64,000 nt of DNA from Tateyamaria pelophila (GTDB lineage: Bacteria; Pseudomonadota; Alphaproteobacteria; Rhodobacterales; Rhodobacteraceae), in the NCBI RefSeq assembly GCF_019966495.1, contig NZ_JAIMIA010000018.1:1-64000 (forward strand), in the 5' to 3' direction. The position numbers were made by a program, and so were the translations under genes. The notes under the pieces were generated by a model, which made no database searches, was not told where the DNA came from, and saw only the letters and a list, made by a program, of their open reading frames with translations. Below, in pieces: positions 20,546 through 29,789 of the stretch (the first letter of the stretch is position 1; each line of letters opens with the position of its first letter).

Positions 20546-20971
20546 ATGCAGTTTGAATTGGTATCGCCTGAACGTCGGCTTGCATCCATGGATGCCGCAT
20601 CGGTACAGATCCCCGGGACGGATGGTGACATGACGGTCATGACGGACCACGCACCAACAATTACAACGTTGCGTCCCGGCATGCTGCGTGTCGAGGCTGG
20701 GGGAACAACCCACGAGTACGTGGTGACGGGCGGTTTTGCCGAGATCGGTGCAAACGGTGTTTCTGTTTTGGCAGAACGGGCTGTTGCCAAGAGCGATATG
20801 ACCCAAGACCAAATGGATGCCATGTTCGACGACGCGCAAGATGCATACAACCGTGCCAAGGAAATCCGTGCGACTGAGCCGGGTCTTGTCGACGATGCGG
20901 CAAAGCTTCTTGCGGATATGGTTGCTGTCGGAAGTGAAGTGGGTTTGAGTTCGAAGCAACCCAACCTGTAA
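20546..20971 (+). CDS. atpC: F1 ATP synthase subunit epsilon
   Basis: 141 residues; the rotor subunit that inhibits ATP hydrolysis. The N-terminal beta sandwich is clear ([34 protein letters not shown]). The C-terminal part is shorter and less basic than in E. coli, as is common in alphaproteobacteria. AAGGAGGAAA lies just before the ATG. Last gene of the operon; a terminator follows. Confidence 0.95.
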   Translation: MQFELVSPERRLASMDAASVQIPGTDGDMTVMTDHAPTITTLRPGMLRVEAGGTTHEYVVTGGFAEIGANGVSVLAERAVAKSDMTQDQMDAMFDDAQDAYNRAKEIRATEPGLVDDAAKLLADMVAVGSEVGLSSKQPNL

Positions 20972-20993
20972 GCACTTCAACTTCAAAAAATTC

Positions 20994-21023
20994 AAGGCCC
21001 GGCTGCCAGCGGGGCCTTTTTTT
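20994..21023 (+). terminator. Rho-independent terminator of the atp operon
   Basis: AAGGCCC (20994-21000) pairs with GGGCCTT (21012-21018), followed by an unbroken T stretch. It lies 23 bases after the atpC stop. Confidence 0.85.
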
Positions 21024-21088
21024 GTTTTCGATCCTTAAGTTGCCACTTTCCTGTGATAGAGAATAAGACAAATCAAAAAGACGGCATC

Positions 21089-21439
21089 ATGAAAAGACTA
21101 CGCAACCATTTGATCGGCATTGATCAAGGCAACATTGTTTTGTTCTCGGATTTTGAAAATGGCGGTGACATGTGGACTGGACGCGGGCCGCGTGACCGTC
21201 GCAAGCACATTGCGTTTTCCGAACCGTTTCGCACAGTCCCAACCGTGCATGTGGGTATCACGATGTGGGATGTGGATAATGAAACTCCTCTTCGTGCGGA
21301 TGTCGCCGCAGAGGACGTCGCCCCAGATGGCTTCCAGCTTGTATTTCGGACCTGGGGAGACACCCGCGTTGCGCGCGTGCGCATCACATGGATGGCGCTG
21401 GGGGAACTGCGTCAGGTGGACGACTGGGACCTGTATTGA
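21089..21439 (+). CDS. H-type lectin domain protein
   Basis: 116 residues, no signal peptide. The segment from FSDFENGGDMWTG through AFSEPF, VHVGITMWDVD and DGFQLVFRTWGDTRVARVRITWMALG follows the H-type lectin fold (six-bladed beta barrel first known in Helix agglutinin and discoidin-like proteins). Homology starts at MKRLRNHLIGIDQG, so ATG 21089 is preferred over a GTG at 21053, although neither has a strong ribosome site. It follows the atp terminator by 65 bases, a placement I recall in other Roseobacter genomes. Ligand and role are unknown. Confidence 0.75.
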   Translation: MKRLRNHLIGIDQGNIVLFSDFENGGDMWTGRGPRDRRKHIAFSEPFRTVPTVHVGITMWDVDNETPLRADVAAEDVAPDGFQLVFRTWGDTRVARVRITWMALGELRQVDDWDLY

Positions 21440-21465
21440 TCACCGGGCAGCACCGCCTGCATATT

Positions 21466-21490
21466 CGGACCCTCCGGGGGGAGTTTTCTT
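21466..21490 (+). terminator. Possible terminator downstream of the lectin gene
   Basis: A short CGGA/TCCG or CTCC/GGAG stem (21466-21484) is followed by TTTTCTT. It lies between the lectin gene and the convergent ABC ATPase gene. Confidence 0.4.
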
Positions 21491-21507
21491 GGCAAGGTGA
21501 AGATGGA

Positions 21508-22245
21508 TCAGCGCAGGATAGAGGCGAGGAATTGCCTTGTTCTTATCTTTTGCGGGGCAGAGAAGATCTGGTCCGGGGAGCCTTCTTCTGCAATCACGCC
21601 CTGATCCATGAAACAGACCCTGTCGGCCAGTTCACGGGCAAACCCCATTTCATGGGTGGCCAGCACCATCGTTATTCCTTCGTCCCGTAATTGTCTGAGG
21701 ACGTCCAGAACCTCGCCAACCAGTTCAGGATCGAGTGCCGAAGTAATCTCGTCAAAGAGCATCGTTTGAGGTTTCATCGCAAGGGCCCGTATCACGGCGA
21801 CCCTTTGCTGCTGGCCTCCAGACAGTTGGTCGGGATATTTGTGCATATGAGCCGCAAGGCCAAACCGTTCAAACAGCGCCGTTATCCGAGGGTGCAGGCT
21901 GTCACGGTTTTCGCTCAGAACGCGGCGTGGGGCGAGGCATACGTTCTCGAAGGTGGTCATATGCGGAAACAGGTTGAAACTCTGGAAGACGATTCCGATC
22001 CTTTGCCGTATCGGCGTCAGATCGAAACCGGGCTCGGCGATATCGACACCATCCAACAGGACTGCGCCATCATCTACAGGTTCCAGCCCGTTCATGCAGC
22101 GCAGCAGCGTGGATTTGCCGGACCCCGATGCACCGATCAGGCAGAGCATTTCGCCCGGGGCTACGTCCATATCAATGCCCTTGAGCACGGATACATCGTC
22201 AAAAGACTTCTTCACGCCGCGCAGCGACAGCCTAGGATCTGGCAT
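21508..22245 (-). CDS. Polar amino acid ABC transporter ATP-binding protein
   Basis: 245 residues. Walker [10 protein letters not shown] is at 38-46, the signature LSGGQQQR is mid-protein and Walker [12 protein letters not shown] is present with the H-loop histidine in LATHEMGFA. Close in size and motifs to GlnQ/HisP-type ATPases ([17 protein letters not shown] is typical). The Walker B catalytic glutamate lies in LFDEI as in the family. It overlaps the permease gene by 14 bases and is last in the SBP-permease-ATPase operon. Confidence 0.92.
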   Translation of the reverse strand: MPDPRLSLRGVKKSFDDVSVLKGIDMDVAPGEMLCLIGASGSGKSTLLRCMNGLEPVDDGAVLLDGVDIAEPGFDLTPIRQRIGIVFQSFNLFPHMTTFENVCLAPRRVLSENRDSLHPRITALFERFGLAAHMHKYPDQLSGGQQQRVAVIRALAMKPQTMLFDEITSALDPELVGEVLDVLRQLRDEGITMVLATHEMGFARELADRVCFMDQGVIAEEGSPDQIFSAPQKIRTRQFLASILR

Positions 22246-23041
22246 TGCGGTCCTTGTTCATTAGGTAGTCGGCGTATCTGGTCGCAGGAACGGTGACCAT
22301 CAGAAAGATGACAGCGGCGCCCACATAGGGCGTGAAGTTGGCCAGCAGGCTCTTGAAAATACCGGCCTGCCGCAGGATTTCCACCGGACCGATGAAGGAC
22401 AACAGCGCCACATCCTTTTGCAGGGCCACCAGCATGTTCATATTCGCGGGCACCACCCGCCGGATCGCTTGCGGCAATATCACGTACCGCATCGTATCGC
22501 GCTCACTGAGGCCAAGACAGATTGCGGCATTGCGTTGACTGGTGTGGATGCTTTCAATCCCGGAGCGCAGCACTTCCGCCACATAGGCGGAGTAGGTCAG
22601 TACCAGCGCGACGGTACCCCAGATATAGGGGCTGTTCCAGGGGCGCGGCAGGCCCAGCCCCGGAATGCCAAAACCCACCAGATAGACCAGCAGAACAACA
22701 GGGATACCGCGGAAGAGGTCGACGTAGACCGCACCAAATATGCGCAACGGAAAAAGCGCCGGATTGTGGGTGCCGCGGGCCAGCGCAATGGCCAGTCCCA
22801 TGGCGAAAATCATCGGCACTGACCATGCAAAGATCGCTACATCCAACACAAAGGCCCGCAAAAGGTCCGGAAAGGTACGGACAAAAATCTCTGCATCAAA
22901 GAACGAGGCACGCACGGCGTCCCATCCCGGTGCGCGCGGCACCAGAAGCACGATCAGCACCACCACTGCCAATGTGCTGGCGCCGGCAATCAGGTTGGCG
23001 CGGCGGCGTTGCCGCGCCTCATAGGCCGCACGCCGTGTCAT
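22232..23041 (-). CDS. Polar amino acid ABC transporter permease
   Basis: 269 residues with five or six hydrophobic helices. The EAA-type loop is seen around [24 protein letters not shown], diagnostic of the HisM/GlnP family. The N-terminus is longer and more basic ([14 protein letters not shown]) than in minimal family members. Only one permease gene is present, so a homodimer is likely. Ten bases separate it from the binding-protein stop. Confidence 0.9.
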   Translation of the reverse strand: MTRRAAYEARQRRRANLIAGASTLAVVVLIVLLVPRAPGWDAVRASFFDAEIFVRTFPDLLRAFVLDVAIFAWSVPMIFAMGLAIALARGTHNPALFPLRIFGAVYVDLFRGIPVVLLVYLVGFGIPGLGLPRPWNSPYIWGTVALVLTYSAYVAEVLRSGIESIHTSQRNAAICLGLSERDTMRYVILPQAIRRVVPANMNMLVALQKDVALLSFIGPVEILRQAGIFKSLLANFTPYVGAAVIFLMVTVPATRYADYLMNKDRNARS

Positions 23042-23051
23042 GGACGCAGGT

Positions 23052-23870
23052 TCATTTGATCAGCGGAACGCCCGTGGCTTCCTGCAACCACTCGGCTTCG
23101 ATCATGGCCAAAGCACCGCTTTGTGTCATGGCGGCGAGGGCTTCATCCACACAGGCTTTTAGCGGAGAGCCTTCGGGCATCAGCATCCCGAACTGGTCTG
23201 GATTTTCGGCGGCTGCGGGATCAAACTGACCGAGGACGGCGCCGTTTTCCATCAGGACGGCTGCGGTGAACAGAGCGGTCGGGAGATCGAAAAGGGCGGC
23301 GTCGATCTGGCCCGCCTGCATCGCGGCGATGACATTGGCGTTGTCGTCATAGACCAGCGGGCTTTGGCTGGGTTGAACCTGTTCCATAACCACAGGCAGT
23401 GCAGTGGTCGAGGCGACGACCCCCCATTTCATCTCTTTGAGCGCGGCCATTGTCGGCGCTGCCCCGCCTGCGGCCAGTACCTCTTGCGTGGTCAGAACGG
23501 CCTGTGGCGCCGTATAGTAGGGGGCCGAGAAATCAACGACCTTGTCACGCTCAGCGGTGATCGAGAACTGCTGCAGGTTGAGGTCAAAGTCTTTCGGGCC
23601 AGGCTGGATCGCCTGATCAAAGGATGTGCGCGTCCAGGTGACGTCTTCGGCGGCAAACCCCATCTCGGCGGCCAGCGCATAGGCGACGGCAGCCTCGAAC
23701 CCTTGTCCGCTTTCTGGCGCATCGTCGATGACCCAAGGGTAATATGCGGGGTTTCCCGTTGCGAAGGTCAATGTGCCGTCCGTCAGGGTTTTGCCCGCCG
23801 CGCAGTGCCCTGCGGCCATGGCGCTGCCTGCGATCAAGGTGGCGGCAACGGTTGCGATAACGGTTTTCAT
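23052..23870 (-). CDS. Polar amino acid-type ABC transporter substrate-binding protein
   Basis: 272 residues with signal peptide MKTVIATVAATLIAGSAMAA. Family-3 solute-binding features are visible: LTFATGNPAYYPWV, GFEAAVAYALAAEMG, FDLNLQQFSITAERDKVVDFSAPYY and the late MLMPEGSPL segment. A ligand cannot be named. First gene of a three-gene operon; its promoter should lie within 23871-24202. Confidence 0.9.
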   Translation of the reverse strand: MKTVIATVAATLIAGSAMAAGHCAAGKTLTDGTLTFATGNPAYYPWVIDDAPESGQGFEAAVAYALAAEMGFAAEDVTWTRTSFDQAIQPGPKDFDLNLQQFSITAERDKVVDFSAPYYTAPQAVLTTQEVLAAGGAAPTMAALKEMKWGVVASTTALPVVMEQVQPSQSPLVYDDNANVIAAMQAGQIDAALFDLPTALFTAAVLMENGAVLGQFDPAAAENPDQFGMLMPEGSPLKACVDEALAAMTQSGALAMIEAEWLQEATGVPLIK

Positions 23871-24202
23871 GATGAACTCCCAATGATTTTGCAGGGATCA
23901 TCGGTCAAGGGATGAGACGTGTCTAGAGGCTTCGAACTCGGTAATGGAGTGGAGGGCGGCTATGCCGTGAATATGATCGTTTGGAGGTGAAAGTCATTCT
24001 CGAGTTTGGAGAGGTCAGCTTGACGTTTTTTCTCGTGCTTGTGCAGAGGATTATTGACCTCATCCGAAACGTCCACGACACGCGCGGCTCCCAGTTGTGA
24101 TGCCCGCAATTAATCGAACTCAGCTGACACTGCCCAAGAAACTGACACCGGGCAGGCGTGTCAAAAAGGCAAATGACCGTCCTGCTTTGTGTTCCGGTGT
24201 GT
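23871..24202. other. Intergenic region upstream of the amino acid transporter operon
   Basis: About 330 bases with no confident gene. On the minus strand a 49-codon frame (24109 to 23960, TTG start) encodes a hydrophilic peptide, RASQLGAARVVDVSDEV then NNPLHKHEKKRQADLSKLEN, with protein-like composition but no ribosome site; it may be a gene remnant. A 9-base inverted repeat (24181-24189 with 24217-24225) brackets the racemase stop codon and could act as a weak terminator. Confidence 0.4.
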
Positions 24203-24838
24203 TCAAAACTGGCTGGCAAAGCAGGCTGCTGCGCGCACACCGTCGATCAGGCGAATGCAATGATCCTGGCCTGCAGCCTGCTTGACATCGACCATGCCGC
24301 CGCAGCCGAGAACAACGGACTGGATGTCATCTTCACGCGCCGCAGTTTGGACTTCTGCCATCACCTGATCCGTGGCGGCTTTGGGGTCATGCTCGAGCGC
24401 CAGCACCGGAACACCGCTGGCCCGTACCTTGGCAATCTGGCCGCCCAAACCATAGGCACGGATGTTCGCTTCGAGAATTGGCACTGAGACATCAAGTGTC
24501 GTCACGACCGAGAAACGCGCACCTGCCAGGGCAGCCAGATGATACGCGGCCTGACCAATACCGATGACCGGGCAGTGTGCGATGCTGCGCGCGGCATCAA
24601 GGCCTGTGTCGTCGAAGCACCCGATAATGATGGCGGACGCGCCTTGCTCCGATGCCTTGGCGACCAGTGTCAACAAGGGCTTTTCCGCCAGCAGGCCATC
24701 TTCCACACCTTGAATGGCGGGTGGGCCGTCATGGGACGTCCACCCTTGGAAAACAGCTGTCGGGACCGTTTCGCAGGCGGTTCGGAGCATGGCATCGGTC
24801 ATCGACACCGTACTGTTGGGATTGATCAGAACGATCAT
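24203..24838 (-). CDS. Asp/Glu/hydantoin racemase family protein
   Basis: 211 residues, cofactor-independent racemase fold with two catalytic-type cysteines: GCFDDTGLDAAR in the first half and LGCGGM near the end, the arrangement seen in hydantoin and allantoin racemases. The N-terminus VLINPNSTVSMTD is also typical. ATG 24838 overlaps the preceding permease stop (ATGA), so it is the last gene of the transporter operon. It probably racemises the imported compound or a derivative. No hydantoinase or carbamoylase is nearby, so the exact substrate is open. Confidence 0.85.
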   Translation of the reverse strand: MIVLINPNSTVSMTDAMLRTACETVPTAVFQGWTSHDGPPAIQGVEDGLLAEKPLLTLVAKASEQGASAIIIGCFDDTGLDAARSIAHCPVIGIGQAAYHLAALAGARFSVVTTLDVSVPILEANIRAYGLGGQIAKVRASGVPVLALEHDPKAATDQVMAEVQTAAREDDIQSVVLGCGGMVDVKQAAGQDHCIRLIDGVRAAACFASQF

Positions 24839-25674
24839 ACCATGCCCTTGCCCGCATCGGAACCCGCGCGCGCCTTGCGACGTGTGCTCCAAAGGGCAAG
24901 GCACAGAAACAGCCCAATCATCAGCAACGAAAAGACCGTCGTCAGCGTTCCCAGGGCATAGAGGACGGGCGTGGTGACATTTGTCGTCATCCCGAAAATC
25001 TCCAGGGGCAATGTGTTGTAGCTGCCAGATGTCAGGAGCGTGCGTGCGAACTCATCATAGCTGAGCGTAAAGCCGAAAAGCGCAACGCCGATGAGGGATG
25101 GCCCGATGATCGGCAGAACCACATGGCGCAACGTTTGCCATGAGGTCGCCCCCAGATCGCGGGCCGCTTCTTCATAGCTTTTGTCAAAGCGGTTGAAGAC
25201 GGCAAACATGATCAGCAGGCCAAAAGGCAGGGTCCATGTGAGTTGCGATCCAAAGCCGGAGGTGGACCAGTGTACGTTCAGACCGGATTGCGAAAAGATC
25301 AGACCGACGCCGAGCGAAATCAGGATTGAAGGGATCACCAAAGATGTAATGATCAGGTAGAACAGGATGCTGGAGCCCTTGAAACGCTTGCGAAAGGCCA
25401 GACCGCCCATCACGGACAGGATCACCGTCGTTACCATCACCATCAGACCAAGCGCAAAGCTGCGGCGGAAACTGCCCCAGATATCACCGACGGCTTGTTG
25501 TTCGAACAGATCACGGAACCAGTGCAAGGATGTCCCCCGCATCGGGAATGTCAGCCCACCCCCGGGGCCCTGGAACGACAGGATCGCGATTGTGATCGTG
25601 GGGCCGTAGAGAAACAGCAGGAACAGCGCAAAAAAGGCGCTGAGGACATAAAAAGATCTGGGACGCGGCTCCAT
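24835..25674 (-). CDS. Polyamine-type ABC transporter permease (PotC-like)
   Basis: 279 residues, about six membrane helices. The EAA loop reads YEEAARDLGATSWQTLRHVVLP. Overall it resembles PotC/YdcV permeases of the spermidine/putrescine class. The ATG directly abuts the stop of the preceding permease gene and its own stop overlaps the racemase start, so translation is tightly linked. Confidence 0.9.
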   Translation of the reverse strand: MEPRPRSFYVLSAFFALFLLFLYGPTITIAILSFQGPGGGLTFPMRGTSLHWFRDLFEQQAVGDIWGSFRRSFALGLMVMVTTVILSVMGGLAFRKRFKGSSILFYLIITSLVIPSILISLGVGLIFSQSGLNVHWSTSGFGSQLTWTLPFGLLIMFAVFNRFDKSYEEAARDLGATSWQTLRHVVLPIIGPSLIGVALFGFTLSYDEFARTLLTSGSYNTLPLEIFGMTTNVTTPVLYALGTLTTVFSLLMIGLFLCLALWSTRRKARAGSDAGKGMV

Positions 25675-26529
25675 TTACAGTTCCTTTCTGATGTCGACAA
25701 ACCGAAGCATGATCCCGATCACGATCAGAACGGTCAGCAAGAGCACGACCGCAGTGGCGGAGGCCGACGGATAGGCCAGCAGCGCGATATCATTGGAAAT
25801 CAGCCGCCCCACATTGGCCGACTGGGACCCCGACATGAAACGCACGGTGATGAAGTCACCCATCACAAGCGTCACCACAAAGATCGTACCGATCATGATG
25901 CCCGGCTTGGTCAGCGGGATGATGACGTTCCACAGGATTTGCGCGCCCGATGCCCCGGCGTCCCGTGCCGCCTCGATCAGGCTCTTGTCGATCCGCATCA
26001 TCGTGTTGAAGATCGGGACGACCATGAAGAGCGTGTAGAGATGCACGAAGGCAAGGATCACGGCGAAGTCGCTGAAGAGCAGCCAGTCAAGCGGTTCGTC
26101 AATCACGCCCCAGGAGATCAGGGTGGAGTTTGCAATCCCGTTGCGTCCGAGGAAGGGGATCCAGCTGATCATGCGAATGATATTCGATGTCCAGAAGGGG
26201 ATCGTACAGAGCAGAAACAGTACGATTTGCCATGTCAGGCTGCGGATATGAAAGGCGAGGAAATAGGCAACCGTGAACCCGATGCCGAGAGTGAAAACCC
26301 AGGTGATGAAGGCGTATTTGAACGTGTTGAAGAAGACCCGATAGGTGACGTTTGAGCCAAAGAGGAATTCGTAATTTTCCAGATCAAAGGCCGGGATGAT
26401 CGAGAATTCAGTGGCTTGCCAGAAGCTGACCGTGACGATCATCACGATGGGCAACACCAGAAAGAACACCAGCACCGCCATAATCGGCAGCGCCATCAGC
26501 CATCCAAGGAATGTATTGTTCTTCAGCAC
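25675..26529 (-). CDS. Polyamine-type ABC transporter permease (PotB-like)
   Basis: 284 residues, six predicted helices, with EAA loop IEAARDAGASGAQILWNVIIP. It resembles PotB/YdcU. The start appears to be GTG at 26529 (GTG CTG AAG), with only a weak AGAAGA upstream. It follows the substrate-binding gene after a 57-base gap holding a stem-loop. Confidence 0.88.
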   Translation of the reverse strand: MLKNNTFLGWLMALPIMAVLVFFLVLPIVMIVTVSFWQATEFSIIPAFDLENYEFLFGSNVTYRVFFNTFKYAFITWVFTLGIGFTVAYFLAFHIRSLTWQIVLFLLCTIPFWTSNIIRMISWIPFLGRNGIANSTLISWGVIDEPLDWLLFSDFAVILAFVHLYTLFMVVPIFNTMMRIDKSLIEAARDAGASGAQILWNVIIPLTKPGIMIGTIFVVTLVMGDFITVRFMSGSQSANVGRLISNDIALLAYPSASATAVVLLLTVLIVIGIMLRFVDIRKEL

Positions 26530-26554
26530 GTGTCTTCTTTCGTGGTCAGGGTGG

Positions 26555-26576
26555 GGTGGGCACCGATAGGCCCACC
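26555..26576 (-). promoter_or_regulatory. Stem-loop downstream of the substrate-binding-protein gene
   Basis: GGTGGGC (26555-26561) pairs with GCCCACC (26570-26576) around an eight-base loop. It sits between the binding-protein and permease genes with no T-run. It may protect the upstream message and lower permease expression. Confidence 0.55.
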
Positions 26577-26586
26577 TCCTTTGTCA

Positions 26587-27846
26587 TCAGGCCGCGATAA
26601 ATTCGTTCCATTTGCGGACCATGTATTGGTTTTCGTCCATGACCGCGTTCCAGCAGGCCACAGCGCCCATGCGCTCTTCGAAAGAGCCGCCATCGCGCAC
26701 ATCACCGGCTTGGGCCAGAGCGTCGCCTGTTGGCGAGGTGATGGTGTCCGTGGCTTCCTTGCCTTCGAACCAGTAGCCCCATTCGTTTTCGGACATGAAG
26801 TTTTTGGAGGTTTCCGGAACGGCGGAATAGTAGCCCTGCCGCATCAGGTAGCCACCGACCCAGCCATCGAGATACCAGTTGATGTACTCATAGGCCGCGT
26901 CGCGTTCGAGCCCGCTCAGAGCCGCGGACAGGCCGATGCCGCCACCCCATGACCGGTAGCCCTCTTCGAGCGGTTGGTAGACACAAGGGACGCCCTTGGA
27001 TTTTACCGCTGTGATCGCGGGGGACCACATGGACTGGATCACAACTTCGCCCGAAGCCATCAGGTTGACGCTTTCGTCAAAGGATTTCCAGAACGCGCGG
27101 AACTGACCGTTCTGTTTGGCTTCGGTAAAGATTGCCATGGTCAGATCGATCTCTTCGCGTGTCATATTGCCCTTGTCGGGATAGGTGTATTCCCCCATGG
27201 ACTCCACGACCATTGCCATATCCATGATCCCGATTGACGAGATGTCGAGGATCGATGCCTTGCCTTGGAACTCAGGGTTCAGCAATTCCGACCAGTTGTT
27301 GATGGGGCGACCGATCAGATCAGGGCGGATGCCCAGCGTATCGGCGTTGTAGATTGTCGGGATCAGCGTCATCCAACCGGATTCGTTGTCGACAAAGCCT
27401 TTGCCGTCTGGCCCTTCGGTGAAGCCAACCGTATGCGGTGCCGTGCCTTGCGCTATGGTGCTTTCGGGCGTCAGTTTACCGTTGCGGAAGATACCGACAA
27501 TCTTGTCGTAGTTCTTGATCTTGGAGGTATCCATGGCTTGCAGGTTGCCCGTGGGCCAGACCTTTTTGCAGATCCAGTATTCGATATCGGCAATGTCAAA
27601 GCTGTTGGGCTGGGTCGCGGCCCGCTGTGTAACGCTGTCACTGTCAAGCGCGGTCATTTCCAGGGTAAAGCCCAGGTCTTCCTTCACCTTGTTGGCCACG
27701 TCATTGAGGTTCGACACGCCGGTGCCGAACTGGCGCAGGGTCACATCCTTGATGTTCTGCGCCCATATCATCGGTGCGCCGAGCGTCGAACCGGCGGCAA
27801 AGGCCGCGCCGCCCTTCAGGATATTGCGTCTTGATAGTTTGGTCAT
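26587..27846 (-). CDS. ABC transporter substrate-binding protein, Tat-exported, polyamine/family-1 type
   Basis: 419 residues. The N-terminus has a twin-arginine signal (SRRNILKGGAAFAAGSTLGA), so it is likely folded before export. The rest resembles PotD-like periplasmic proteins (FDIADIEYWI, VVIQSMWSPAI, YEYINWYLDGW). The ATG at 27846 has GGAGAGAG about five bases upstream; an in-frame ATG five codons earlier overlaps that site. It lies second in the operon after the ATPase gene. The ligand is unknown; the racemase suggests a hydantoin-like, amide or amino acid-derived compound. Confidence 0.88.
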   Translation of the reverse strand: MTKLSRRNILKGGAAFAAGSTLGAPMIWAQNIKDVTLRQFGTGVSNLNDVANKVKEDLGFTLEMTALDSDSVTQRAATQPNSFDIADIEYWICKKVWPTGNLQAMDTSKIKNYDKIVGIFRNGKLTPESTIAQGTAPHTVGFTEGPDGKGFVDNESGWMTLIPTIYNADTLGIRPDLIGRPINNWSELLNPEFQGKASILDISSIGIMDMAMVVESMGEYTYPDKGNMTREEIDLTMAIFTEAKQNGQFRAFWKSFDESVNLMASGEVVIQSMWSPAITAVKSKGVPCVYQPLEEGYRSWGGGIGLSAALSGLERDAAYEYINWYLDGWVGGYLMRQGYYSAVPETSKNFMSENEWGYWFEGKEATDTITSPTGDALAQAGDVRDGGSFEERMGAVACWNAVMDENQYMVRKWNEFIAA

Positions 27847-27873
27847 GTGTTCTCTCTCCATGTCAGATGTTTT

Positions 27874-28860
27874 TCAGGCCGTGAGCTTGTGCAGATTTGC
27901 GTCGTCCCAGATCAAACCGACCTGATCGCCTGGGTTGATTGGATCATTGAAAAATGTGCTTTCCGGCACCAGCGCGCTGATGTCTTGGTCTCCGGCGACG
28001 CGGGCGAGGACAGAGACATGCGCCCCCTGGTATTCGATCGCCAGAATGCTGCCTTGCAAATTGCTCTGATCGCTTTGCGAAATACCAACGGCGTCGGTAC
28101 GGATCGCAAAGCGGCCCTGCGGCAGCGCAATCACGTTATGGCCGCCGATGAATTGCGCCACAAAGGCCGTGGTCGGGGCATTGTAAACGTCGCGCGCAGT
28201 CCCGGCCTGTTCGATCACCGCGTTGTTCATGACGACAATTTCGTCGGCGAGAGCGAGGGCCTCGTCCTGACCGTGTGTAACGTGGATGAAGCTGATTCCA
28301 AGCTCGCGTTGCAGCTTGCGCAATTCACCGCGCATGCGAATGCGCAAGAAGGGGTCTAGCGCAGAGAGCGGCTCATCCAGCAGCAAAACCTGTGGACGGG
28401 TGATCAGCGCGCGCGCCAGAGCCACGCGTTGCTGTTGCCCGCCAGAGAGTTGATCCGGAAGGCGATCCCCCAATGCACTGAGGTCGACCAACTCAAGCAT
28501 TTCGCCTGCTTTGTTAAGGCGTTCCGGCTTATCTATTCCCCGCATCTTCAAGCTGAAGGCGACATTTTCGGCCACGGTGAGGTGCGGAAACAGGGCATAG
28601 TTCTGAAACATCATCGCCGTGCCGCGCTTGGCTGGCGGCAGATCGGAGATGTCTGTGCCCCCAAGCAGGATGGACCCCTCAGAGACGTTTTCATGGCCGG
28701 CGATCATGCGAAGCGTTGAAGATTTACCGCATCCGGACGGGCCAAGCAGACATGCGTAACCGCCCGGTTGGAACTTGTGATTGATGGCATCGACCGCAAC
28801 CGTCGCGCCATAGCGCTTGGTGACAGATACCAATTCCAATTCTTTGTGCTTTGCGCTCAT
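27874..28860 (-). CDS. Polyamine-type ABC transporter ATP-binding protein (PotA-like)
   Basis: 328 residues. Walker A GPSGCGKSS at 40-48, signature [15 protein letters not shown], Walker B LLLDEPLSALD and an H-loop in HVTHGQDEALALAD. A TOBE-like C-terminal domain covers about residues 250-328. ATG 28860 is preferred to an upstream in-frame ATG because GGGGGA lies just before it. First gene of the ATPase-SBP-permease-permease-racemase operon, divergent from the GntR gene. Confidence 0.92.
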   Translation of the reverse strand: MSAKHKELELVSVTKRYGATVAVDAINHKFQPGGYACLLGPSGCGKSSTLRMIAGHENVSEGSILLGGTDISDLPPAKRGTAMMFQNYALFPHLTVAENVAFSLKMRGIDKPERLNKAGEMLELVDLSALGDRLPDQLSGGQQQRVALARALITRPQVLLLDEPLSALDPFLRIRMRGELRKLQRELGISFIHVTHGQDEALALADEIVVMNNAVIEQAGTARDVYNAPTTAFVAQFIGGHNVIALPQGRFAIRTDAVGISQSDQSNLQGSILAIEYQGAHVSVLARVAGDQDISALVPESTFFNDPINPGDQVGLIWDDANLHKLTA

Positions 28861-29000
28861 GGGTCCCCCGACAGGTTGCGCCACAGAAATCTGCCGCCGG
28901 GTCGCAAAGCAATTTAAGGCCGCTGATTTTCTCCATCCCTTGGCGGCTCTGCTCAAAGTTTAAGCTCTGCAATCTGTGCGTGTTTAAAAATTGGACACAA

Positions 29001-29014
29001 AATTGTATACAATT
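29001..29014. promoter_or_regulatory. Palindromic operator candidate for the GntR regulator
   Basis: AATTGTATACAATT is a perfect 14-bp palindrome in the 230-bp divergent gap between the transporter ATPase gene and the GntR gene. It contains the GTATAC core and TTGTnnACAA pattern common among FadR-subfamily GntR sites. It should control one or both directions. Confidence 0.7.
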
Positions 29015-29090
29015 CGACTTGGGGTTGGGGTCACATGAATACCTTGAGGCACCCGATAGGCTCTGCCATGTGAGGGCATAAGGAAAGAAA

Positions 29091-29789
29091 ATGACTCGCA
29101 GTACAGACTCAGCATTGAAAAGGCCTGCGACGAGCGAGAGCATCGCGCATGCCTTGTCGCTTGCCATCCACGAACACAAGATAGCGCCGGGCACGAAGCT
29201 GGTTGAAGACGAACTGGCCGACATCTACGGCGTGTCCCGCACCGTCATTCGCGCAGCGCTGCAAAACCTGTCGCATGTCAAGCTGGTTGTCATTCGGCGC
29301 AACAAAGGGGCATCCGTTGCTTCGCCATCAACAACCGAAGCCCACGAAGTGTTCGAAGCCCGTGAACTTCTGGAGCCACGCACCGCGCGCAGTGCGGCGA
29401 TGCGCGCAACCCGATCCGATATCAAAAGGCTGGAGCGGCATATGAGCGATGAGCATGCGGCGCTCGAGGCGTCCGATCCGGGACGCGCGCTGTACCTGTC
29501 GGGCCTCTTTCACACCGAGATCGCCCGCATCGCGAATCAAACCACGATTGCAGGCTTTATCGAAACGCTCGTTGCGCGGTCATCCCTGATTATCGCGCTG
29601 TATTGGCGGCGCGAAAGTGCGCTTTGCGAAAAGCACGCCCATCATGCTTTGGTGCAAGCCCTGGCAGACAAGAATGCAGACGCGGCGGAAGATCTGATGC
29701 GGAGCCATCTGGTCGATTTGCACTCGGCACTGTATTTGAGGGAACGGAATGACCGCACCTTGTCGCTGAAGGATGCATTGACCCAATGA
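29091..29789 (+). CDS. GntR family (FadR/FCD subfamily) transcriptional regulator
   Basis: 232 residues. The winged helix-turn-helix covers residues about 15-80 (LVEDELADIYGVSRTVIRAAL is the recognition region). A C-terminal all-helical FCD ligand domain follows, with the metal-site pattern around FHTEIARIANQT and HHALVQALADKN. AAGGAAAG precedes the ATG. It is the probable regulator of the divergent transporter-racemase operon. Its stop overlaps the next ATG (ATGA). Confidence 0.9.
   Translation: MTRSTDSALKRPATSESIAHALSLAIHEHKIAPGTKLVEDELADIYGVSRTVIRAALQNLSHVKLVVIRRNKGASVASPSTTEAHEVFEARELLEPRTARSAAMRATRSDIKRLERHMSDEHAALEASDPGRALYLSGLFHTEIARIANQTTIAGFIETLVARSSLIIALYWRRESALCEKHAHHALVQALADKNADAAEDLMRSHLVDLHSALYLRERNDRTLSLKDALTQ

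Noticed and set aside
24181-24225. Strong terminator for the racemase gene
   Set aside because: The 9-base arms are 27 bases apart, one arm is inside coding sequence and the nearest T-run is distant; only a weak possibility.
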